DNA of 14,996 nt from Methanobacterium sp. (GTDB taxonomy: Archaea > Methanobacteriota > Methanobacteria > Methanobacteriales > Methanobacteriaceae). The notes below the pieces were generated by a model. The model searched no databases. It was not told the origin of the DNA and saw only the letters and a list, made by a program, of their open reading frames with translations. Below are positions 1 to 5,339 of this stretch, piece after piece. The stretch is taken from contig PLTK01000122.1 in the NCBI GenBank assembly GCA_003164415.1, positions 1 through 14,996 on the forward strand, in the 5' to 3' direction. Each line of letters opens with the position of its first letter. The first letter of the stretch is position 1. A program made the translations under genes and the position numbers.

Positions 1-265
1 TTGTAACCTGATGCCCAACAAATTCCGTGTTTGCTGTTGTTCCAGCAACATTTCTTATCTGGAAGAAAAGTTTAATATACTGTTTACTGAAGTCTCCAGT
101 GAGCTCACGAAGTGAAGATTCAACTGTTCTTCTAACCAGAAGTTCAGGGTCTCTTGCAGGTGTTGTACCTATTTCTGCATCTCCAAAATCTTTAGGAGTC
201 ATTATCGTGTACCATTCTTTTTCTTTCCAAGTATCTCTTACCCTTCTACGTCTTGCTTTAGCCAT
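1..265 (-). CDS. rps3ae: 30S ribosomal protein S3Ae (eS1), N-terminal part
   Basis: Archaeal/eukaryotic small-subunit protein eS1, which binds the platform of the 30S subunit. The visible 88 codons begin MAKARRRRVRDTWKEKEW and continue with the GDAEIGTTPARDPELL and LRELTGDFSKQY stretches that are typical of the family. The rest lies beyond the left edge, so the gene is cut by the window and not broken. The ATG at 265-263 is preceded by a weak GGTAAGAGTG ribosome binding site and, about 50 bases upstream, a TATA-like box. Its basic N-terminus (ARRRR) fits an rRNA-binding protein. It is the first of a run of minus-strand genes but has its own upstream region, so it probably starts its own transcript. 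Confidence 0.93.
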   Translation of the reverse strand, partial: MAKARRRRVRDTWKEKEWYTIMTPKDFGDAEIGTTPARDPELLVRRTVESSLRELTGDFSKQYIKLFFQIRNVAGTTANTEFVGHQVT

Positions 266-592
266 TCTATCACTCTTACCTATAAAAATTTGTAATTAAA
301 ATTCATATTTGGGATATTATACAAAAAATGATAATCAAGTTTTAGATTAAAATCATTTATTTTATAACTCTTATTCGTGTTTATAAATATTGTTGAGGAT
401 CCATTACCCGATCATGTAACAATTTTAAAAACAGTATTAGGATTGATATCTACACCGTGCTTATTGAATTTAACTTCATGGTATATAGTTTTTATCATCG
501 GAGCAGATCCTTAATCAATATTAAAATTTTGTTGGAAGCTAAAAATAATAGTGATATTCTATAGGATCTAATTAAATATCTGATTAATTATT
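266..592. other. Intergenic stretch upstream of rps3ae
   Basis: A 327-base AT-rich gap. It holds the probable S3Ae promoter. It also holds a 28-codon minus-strand open frame (498-412, MIKTIYHEVKFNKHGVDINP...) with only a weak GGAT upstream. I do not recognise that peptide and do not call it a gene. I see no RNA gene or strong hairpin here. Confidence 0.5.
314..321 (-). promoter_or_regulatory. Likely TATA box of rps3ae
   Basis: On the minus strand this reads TATAATAT. It lies about 50 bases upstream of the S3Ae start codon, which would put transcription start near 290 and leave a 5' leader of roughly 25 bases containing the GGTAAGAGTG site. It is assigned by position and sequence only. Confidence 0.35.
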
Positions 593-1054
593 CTATTTAT
601 TAGTTAAATCTTCTATTAATCTTTTAATAAAAATTTCAGCATTTTTAAGGTCTTCTGAATTTGGTCTGCCCTTATTAATGCCTCCAATTAATTTTAATGG
701 GCCCCAAACATCAAATGCTTTGCATGAGAATTTTCCTACGACTTCAAAACCGTGTTCTGAAAGTAGCTCTGCTATAGCTTCGATGTTTTTCGGATTTTCC
801 TTACCACTGGTGGTGAATACGAATGCATTTCGTTTTTTTACATGGGGTAAACTATCTATAAATTTTATAAGTTCTTTGTTTGCTTTGCCGTAATAGATTC
901 CAGAACCAAAGCCTATTAAATCGTAGTCAAAGATGTTGTAGCCATCCACTTTGTCGTATTTAATTAGGTCTGCTTCAATTGCTGTAGCCATTGTTTTTGC
1001 AATTTTCTCTGTGTTTCCACGGTGAACTGAGTTGTATGTTATTAATACTTTCAT
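593..1054 (-). CDS. Flavodoxin family protein
   Basis: A 153-residue, single-domain, soluble flavodoxin, expected to bind FMN and carry electrons at low potential. The N-terminal strand is followed by the phosphate-binding loop TYNSVHRGNTEKIA (about residues 6-19). A second flavin-contact region, GFGSGIYYGK, lies at 48-57 and TTSGK at 81-85. The length is normal for a short-chain flavodoxin, and no Cys cluster or membrane segment is present. The ATG at 1054 has an AGGTGCC site a few bases upstream. A TATA-like box at 1106-1118 suggests its own promoter. The neighbouring FeMo-co-type protein and iron-sulfur flavoprotein make this a small redox neighbourhood, but the partner enzyme cannot be read from the sequence. 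Confidence 0.88.
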   Translation of the reverse strand: MKVLITYNSVHRGNTEKIAKTMATAIEADLIKYDKVDGYNIFDYDLIGFGSGIYYGKANKELIKFIDSLPHVKKRNAFVFTTSGKENPKNIEAIAELLSEHGFEVVGKFSCKAFDVWGPLKLIGGINKGRPNSEDLKNAEIFIKRLIEDLTNK

Positions 1055-1105
1055 TTTTTAGGCACCTAATAATTATATTAAATTGATTGAGATTAATTTA
1101 TAGTT

Positions 1106-1118
1106 GTATATATATTTA
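1106..1118 (-). promoter_or_regulatory. Likely TATA box of the flavodoxin gene
   Basis: Reads TAAATATATATAC on the minus strand, about 55-60 bases upstream of the flavodoxin ATG. It sits between the flavodoxin and the FeMo-co-like gene, so the flavodoxin is probably not only a read-through product of the upstream pair. Confidence 0.3.
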
Positions 1119-1135
1119 TTTTACCTTTATCGATT

Positions 1136-1471
1136 CTAAAAGTTCAATGGTTTGTTCATAAATTTTTCATGCTCGACAAATCTGGTTAAAACCTCTTCTA
1201 CTGGTCCTTCATCTTCAACAACCTTCTTGCCCATACTTTTTAGTCCGGGTTTAGCAGTCATTCCTATCTGTAAACATATAACTACATCGCAGTCATCAAC
1301 CACTTTTAAAGATTTTCCCCATTGATGTTTTTCACCGGGAATTTTAAGAGATTCCCTTCTATCAATAAATTCTGTTTTTTCCCCATCAAATTCGTAGATA
1401 AGAAATTTCTGAGCCCTTCCAAAGTGTTGAGTAAATTGTTCGTCATCTGTAACAGAAACTGCTATTCTCAT
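1136..1471 (-). CDS. NifX/NifB-type FeMo-cofactor-binding domain protein
   Basis: A 111-residue stand-alone domain of the dinitrogenase iron-molybdenum cofactor-binding family (Nitro_FeMo-Co). Proteins of this type in archaea without nearby nif genes are thought to bind or carry metal-sulfur clusters; the exact role is unknown. The sequence starts MRIAVSVTDDEQFTQHFGRA, the usual first strand plus the His-Phe-Gly motif (H16-G18). It has a central CDVVICLQIGMTAKPGLK stretch with C61 and C66. The start codon lies one base after the stop of the upstream methyltransferase gene, and its ribosome site (GAGGGAG) lies inside the end of that gene, so the two are almost certainly cotranscribed and translationally coupled. 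No nif structural genes are visible in the window. Confidence 0.85.
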   Translation of the reverse strand: MRIAVSVTDDEQFTQHFGRAQKFLIYEFDGEKTEFIDRRESLKIPGEKHQWGKSLKVVDDCDVVICLQIGMTAKPGLKSMGKKVVEDEGPVEEVLTRFVEHEKFMNKPLNF

Positions 1472-1472
1472 A

Positions 1473-2228
1473 TTATCTCCCTCTTTCAGTATTTTTAATC
1501 CCTACATATACTGGTCTTTCACATTCTCCTCTTTTCCATATCTCAAATGTGAAATCTCCATATATATACGTTTTAAATCCTACTTTTTCCATTATCTTGT
1601 TGACTTTATCTATTTCAAAAACACCTAACTTGTGTTCGTCTATGTCAAAATCAAATTTATCATTATTTTTCACAAGAAAAACGAAATTAGCATTGAAAAT
1701 TCCGTTTTCTAGTCTGGATTGGCATATCCTTGCGATTTTAAGTTCTTCTTCAACCACAGTGTCTACACTCACAATTCCTTCGATCCAATTGTCTGTGTTA
1801 AAGCTTAAATCATAGATTAAAATTCCACCATTTTTCATGTGGTTATAAAAATTTGTTAGGGTACGTTCAAGTTCTTTATAACTGATGTTGTAATGGATCG
1901 CTGAAAATATACAGATGATAACATCGTACTTAGATCTAATTTCCAGTTGTTTCATGTCTCCATGGATAAAATTTGCTTCTGGAACCTTTTCACGTGCTAT
2001 CTTAAGCATATTTTCATTTATATCTACACCTGTGATATTGAAGTTATTTTTAAGAATCATAGTGTGTGATCCTGTTCCACAGGCTACATCCAATAGTTCA
2101 ACTCCGGAACTAATTTTATGTTCATTTACAGCCCAATTTATGAATTCAGATTCTCCTTCATAATCGACATGTGCATATATTTTGTCGTAATATGCAGCGT
2201 ACTTTTCATAAAGCTGTCCATTTGCCAT
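1473..2228 (-). CDS. Class I SAM-dependent methyltransferase
   Basis: A 251-residue Rossmann-fold methyltransferase. SAM-binding motif I is LLDVACGTGSH (about residues 45-55). It is followed by the acidic strand end GVDINENML and the motif region ANFIHGDMKQL, then YDVIICIFSAIHY, where the small-molecule methyltransferase family has its post-II/IV motif. The length fits a stand-alone enzyme with a C-terminal beta-rich cap. The substrate cannot be told from the sequence. Its stop codon is followed after one base by the ATG of the FeMo-co-type protein, which suggests a functional or at least transcriptional pair. Only weak ribosome-binding sequence precedes the ATG at 2228. The promoter is probably in the 49-base gap or the end of the iron-sulfur flavoprotein gene. 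Confidence 0.88.
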   Translation of the reverse strand: MANGQLYEKYAAYYDKIYAHVDYEGESEFINWAVNEHKISSGVELLDVACGTGSHTMILKNNFNITGVDINENMLKIAREKVPEANFIHGDMKQLEIRSKYDVIICIFSAIHYNISYKELERTLTNFYNHMKNGGILIYDLSFNTDNWIEGIVSVDTVVEEELKIARICQSRLENGIFNANFVFLVKNNDKFDFDIDEHKLGVFEIDKVNKIMEKVGFKTYIYGDFTFEIWKRGECERPVYVGIKNTERGR

Positions 2229-2277
2229 GATTTTACCGTTTATAAATTTTTATTGGTACATTTCAAATAAAATATAT

Positions 2278-2844
2278 CTACACTATTTTGGTGATGAGTT
2301 TAGCAACGTTTTTTCCGAAATTTCTTATGGTTTGCATGCCCTCTTCATCTTTGACTGCATCTCCCTTTTCTCTTCCAAATACCATATTCCAATAGGTTGA
2401 ACCGGGCACTATCATTTCATTTATTAAGTAAAACATAAGAAGTTCTTGGATTGTAGATGTTTGTCCCCCACGCCTTGCAACAGCAATTGGTCCGCCAACT
2501 TTCCATGAAAGGAATCTGTCAGTGTTCATTGAAACATATCCAATTCTTTGTAGAGCAGCCATTAAATCCCCCCTTGCTGTTCCAAAGTATACGGGAGTTC
2601 CCACTATGAAACCTTTAGAATCTCTTATTTTATCTATTATTTCGTTTAATCCATCGTCTATCTTACATTTCTTGATTTTTGCACATTTACCACATGCATG
2701 ACAAGATTCAATATTTTTATTTCGTAAATAAATGATCTCAGTTTTCAATCCATGTTTTGCTATTGTCTCAGCACATTTTGAAAGTACCTGAGCAGTGTTA
2801 CCATTTTTACGTGGACTTGCACATATAAAAAGAACTTTTTCCAT
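2278..2844 (-). CDS. Iron-sulfur flavoprotein (Isf-like), flavodoxin/NADPH-dependent FMN reductase fold
   Basis: A 188-residue flavoprotein of the type first described in methanogens. It accepts electrons from ferredoxin through a 4Fe-4S cluster to FMN and is often linked to oxygen or peroxide detoxification. The start MEKVLFICASPRKNGNTAQV holds the FMN phosphate loop (SPRKNGNT, residues 10-17). The compact cysteine motif is complete: C48-x2-C51-x2-C54-x5-C60. The region VGTPVYFGTARGDLMAALQR is the second flavin-binding loop, and WKVGGPIAVARRGGQ a third. The start at 2844 is supported by GAGGTCA about 5-8 bases upstream. It shares strand and neighbourhood with a flavodoxin and a FeMo-co-type protein. 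Physiological partners are inferred from the family, not shown here. Confidence 0.88.
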   Translation of the reverse strand: MEKVLFICASPRKNGNTAQVLSKCAETIAKHGLKTEIIYLRNKNIESCHACGKCAKIKKCKIDDGLNEIIDKIRDSKGFIVGTPVYFGTARGDLMAALQRIGYVSMNTDRFLSWKVGGPIAVARRGGQTSTIQELLMFYLINEMIVPGSTYWNMVFGREKGDAVKDEEGMQTIRNFGKNVAKLITKIV

Positions 2845-3091
2845 TGGAATGACCTCACTAAATCTAGCTTCCCATTTACTTTTTTTAATATTATTATTAA
2901 TAATTAAAGTTACGTCTACAAAATTAATAAACCTTAGTTCTTTACATTAGGATTCTTAATATTTGTTTATACATCTCTATCTAAAAAAAATGGGGATATT
3001 TAACATGAATTGATGTATTAATAACTGATTATAACAAATATGAAAATTAAACTAGTTTAATAGGTAAATAATTCAAAATAATCAATTTATT

Positions 3092-3115
3092 TTAAAAAAA
3101 GAAAAATATTTAATT
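3092..3115 (-). terminator. Oligo-T terminator after the surface-protein remnant
   Basis: On the minus strand, a run of T-rich sequence (ATTTTTC followed by TTTTTTT) begins about 10 bases after the last codon of the 3125-3511 remnant. Archaeal terminators are often simple T-tracts. No hairpin is needed or seen. Confidence 0.35.
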
Positions 3116-3124
3116 AATAAAAAT

Positions 3125-3511
3125 TTATGGTGTTAATGGTGCAGCCCCTCCAGCTGTGACTGCTGAGAAGTAGATTGTGTTATTGTAAGTTCCAGCCGCA
3201 GTTCCTACCGGTACAGTTAATTGGAGATTTATAGGTAAAACCTAGCTTCCATCTTTAGGTGCTTTTGCCCCGCTGCTAACTGTTTTGACATACGATGTTG
3301 TGAATGGAGTTAAAGCCTTTGTAACATTGTTAAAGTATTCGAAATGTAGTAGAGTTATATTATGTACTCAACTTTGATTCAAGTCCGCATTTGCCTTTGT
3401 GTATACATCTATTGGAATGTTAAAAATAGTATATAATTGTAATCCCGTAGCTCCACCATTAAATGAGTTAGTATCTCCATCTGCCATTAAACTACATATG
3501 AACTTAATTGT
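3125..3511 (-). pseudogene. Truncated second copy of the secreted beta-rich surface protein
   Basis: Reading one frame from 3511 down to the TAA at 3127-3125 gives a protein clearly related to the C-terminal 120 residues of the gene at 4642-5154. Matching landmarks are TIKF...MADGDT against TITF...AADGST, IPIDVYTKA against VAIDIYTKA, and TTSYVKTV...AKAPKDG against TTSYQKVI...AKAPKSG. The C-terminal LTVPVGTAAGTYNNTIY matches ITVPFGTDPASYSTTIY. Two in-frame stops interrupt it: TGA at 3370-3368 and TAG at 3244-3242. The signal peptide and first ~50 residues are missing; upstream of 3511 the translation loses similarity. It is a dead paralogue, or possibly a donor cassette, but no functional product is expected. 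Function of the family: probably an exported beta-sandwich wall or surface protein (inference). Confidence 0.8.
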
Positions 3512-3573
3512 CAAGAGAAAGTATTTAAGTTTGAAAAATTTCTTATGTCTGATAAAAGTTGAAAATAGAATAA

Positions 3574-3614
3574 AAAGGAAAGTATTAATATTTTTCTTTA
3601 CTTATTTTTCCTTT
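3574..3614 (-). terminator. Hairpin with T-tract after the anchored surface-protein gene
   Basis: AAAGGAAA (3574-3581) and TTTCCTTT (3607-3614) are inverted. On the minus strand the stem is followed by TTTTTATTC, shortly after the stop codon of the gene at 3627-4515. The stem is AT-rich and the loop about 25 bases, so this is a modest call. Confidence 0.35.
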
Positions 3615-3626
3615 CTATATTAATGG

Positions 3627-4515
3627 TTATGGAGATGACACTTCCTTCTTTTTCAATATATAAATTAACAGTATTAGAAGTGCAAGTATTATTAGCCACA
3701 ATGGAAATACGAAAATCTCGTTGTGGGTTGTTAGGGTATTATTTTGATTGTCACGTCCATAATGGATGGTGGTATCTGCACTGTACATTCCAAAGTCAAG
3801 AATTCCAGGTGTCCACTGGGTCATGAGATAATAATTATCACCAGGATAAACCCCACCGGTCATGTTGACATGTTCCTCGTTGAACCATCCCTTAAGATCC
3901 ACCTCTCACAGTCATGTTGGCATAGACAGTTCCATCATTCTGTACTTCATAAACAAATTTTCCCTGCATCAAACCCAAAAGAGCAGTAGTAACTGTTTTA
4001 TTCACTAAAACAAGCGAGTTTACTATTTTCCCAGGTAATCCCACAACTAATGGTACCACTACTTGAGGTACCTGCTGAACCTGTAAGGTAAGACCATTAC
4101 CGGTATTTGCTTGTTTTGGAGTGTATCCACTGATAACAATGGCACCTAAAGCATCTGAATAATTTATATTTTTTGGAGCATTGATTGTGAATGATACCTG
4201 TTCATTTTGATGTGATGCGAGCGTGAAATTAGTGGGATTAACTGTTATTCACTGGGCAATACCTGTATTTGAAAATTCTAAATTAGTATTATCCATTAAA
4301 AGTCTTGCTTTACTAACAATAACATTGAGAGATTGATTACCCGTATTTTCAACAATAACTTGACCATTATAAGTGTTTGTACCACTGAATTTTATTTGAA
4401 AGCCTCCAGGTGAAACTAAAATACCTGCGGCAAAGGTTGAACCAATAAAAAGTAGTGAAATTAATAACACAGTAATAAAAATACTTAAATGTTTTGGAAA
4501 TCTGCTAATACTCAT
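3627..4515 (-). pseudogene. Secreted, C-terminally anchored beta-domain surface protein (DUF916-like architecture), disrupted
   Basis: The full reading path is about 296 residues. It has an N-terminal signal peptide (MSISRFPKHLSIFITVLLIS... ending STFAAG), a first beta domain (VSPGGFQIKFSGTNTYNGQV), a second (ITVNPTNFTLASHQNEQVSF with DALGAIVISG), a third region ending VYEVQNDGTVYANMTV, then WFNEEHVNMTGGVYPGDNYY. It ends in a transmembrane helix (about FPLWLIILALLILLIYI) and a KKK tail. Two lesions are seen: an in-frame TGA at 4251-4249, probably from TGG, and a one-base frameshift near 3895-3905 where the frame enters TAA at 3894-3892. The ATG at 4515 has AAAGGTTA just upstream. The order of signal peptide, two beta domains and C-terminal anchor with basic tail resembles Gram-positive DUF916/DUF3324 (WxL-interacting) proteins. 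That match is by architecture and needs a profile search. Confidence 0.7.
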
Positions 4516-4585
4516 TTTTTTTAACCTTTGTATAAATTGTAATGATCTATCCAAGCTTGATAAAGAAGTATGTGGAATAAATACA

Positions 4586-4597
4586 TTTGTATAAATT
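4586..4597 (-). repeat. 12-bp direct repeat, copy 1 (TATA-like)
   Basis: TTTGTATAAATT occurs here and again at 4527-4538, 59 bases apart. On the minus strand each reads AATTTATACAAA. This upstream copy is well placed to be the TATA box of the gene starting at 4515. The other copy sits directly upstream of that gene's ribosome binding site and could be an operator or chance in AT-rich DNA. Confidence 0.35.
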
Positions 4598-4608
4598 TGT
4601 ATAACTGA

Positions 4609-4634
4609 ACTAAAAAAATAAAAAAAGGTAAAAT
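4609..4634 (-). terminator. Oligo-T terminator of the beta-rich surface-protein gene
   Basis: On the minus strand the stop codon at 4644-4642 is followed by TTTTACCTTTTTTTATTTTTTTAG-type sequence: two T-runs of seven bases. This is a good archaeal T-tract terminator. It implies that the downstream anchored-protein gene has its own promoter. Confidence 0.5.
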
Positions 4635-4641
4635 AAATTGT

Positions 4642-5154
4642 TTATGGTGATGTTGGTGCTGTACCACCAGTTGAAACTGCACTGTCGTAAATTGTGGTGC
4701 TATATGATGCTGGGTCGGTTCCAAATGGTACTGTGATTAATAGGTTGTTACTTGATGTAATTACACCGGATTTTGGAGCTTTAGCCAGGTTAGTGATAAC
4801 TTTCTGGTAGCTAGTAGTAAAAATAGTATTAGTAAGAGTTGCATTTTGGAATTGGAAATCAGTAAGAGCTAACGGACTACTAATTCCACCTGTCCATGCT
4901 AATGCTTTAGTATAAATATCAATTGCTACGTTTGAAGTGGAACTTATAGTATCCCCTTGGGTATAAGTTGACCCATCAGCTGCAACTGCTCCAAATGTTA
5001 TTGTTGCAGGTGCTGTGATACTTACTGTTGGGCTTACAGTTACAGTTACTGTTTGAGTGGCGCTAGTAGAGCTTGCAGCATAAGATGCAGGTGCTATTCC
5101 TAATAGGAGTATAGAGTTGTAATCTATTACTGTAAGGAACAAACAGAAAATCAC
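4642..5154 (-). CDS. Predicted secreted beta-rich surface protein (WxL-like), doubtful 5' end
   Basis: A 170-residue product from a GTG at 5154. The hydrophobic start ends ILLLGIAPASYA, a plausible signal-peptidase site, followed by a Ser/Thr/Ala/Val-rich region (TQTVTVTVSPTVSITAPATI) and alternating beta-type sequence to GTDPASYSTTIYDSAVS. A C-terminal GTxxxxY-TI pattern is also usual at the end of WxL domains, but the W-x-L motif itself is absent. There are no cysteines beyond the leader. The start is odd: GTG lies directly against GGAG with no spacing, the leader lacks positive charges and contains an Asp-Tyr-Asn, and the frame stays open back to 5208 with no better start. The 5' end may therefore be frameshifted (an ATG at 5212 in another frame opens MNCKCPNSLYR). 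Whether it is expressed is uncertain. The remnant at 3125-3511 is its paralogue. Confidence 0.55.
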   Translation of the reverse strand: MIFCLFLTVIDYNSILLLGIAPASYAASSTSATQTVTVTVSPTVSITAPATITFGAVAADGSTYTQGDTISSTSNVAIDIYTKALAWTGGISSPLALTDFQFQNATLTNTIFTTSYQKVITNLAKAPKSGVITSSNNLLITVPFGTDPASYSTTIYDSAVSTGGTAPTSP

Positions 5155-5339
5155 TCCATAAAAATACTTAGAATATAATACGGTATAAAGAATTAGGGCA
5201 CTTACAGTTCATCCCTGTGGATCCCATTGTTCTCTAACATATGATTAATCATTCAAAAGCACATTAGGACATTTTTTAGCTTCGTTTATAAAGTAATTAA
5301 AAAAATACTTGTAAATAATCATATAAAACTAAAGAATAT

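Noticed and set aside
27..299. Plus-strand open frame of about 90 codons opposite rps3ae
   Set aside because: It is the antisense shadow of a well-recognised ribosomal protein gene, with no ribosome site and no family resemblance.
3399..3989. Several plus-strand open frames of 67-81 codons in the surface-protein area
   Set aside because: They lie opposite clear homologous coding sequence on the minus strand and look like neither proteins nor genes with ribosome sites.
4249..4251. TGA read as selenocysteine or other recoding
   Set aside because: Recoding would not explain the separate frameshift near 3900, no selenocysteine-type hairpin was evident, and the neighbouring copy also has TAG and TGA lesions. 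Decay is simpler.
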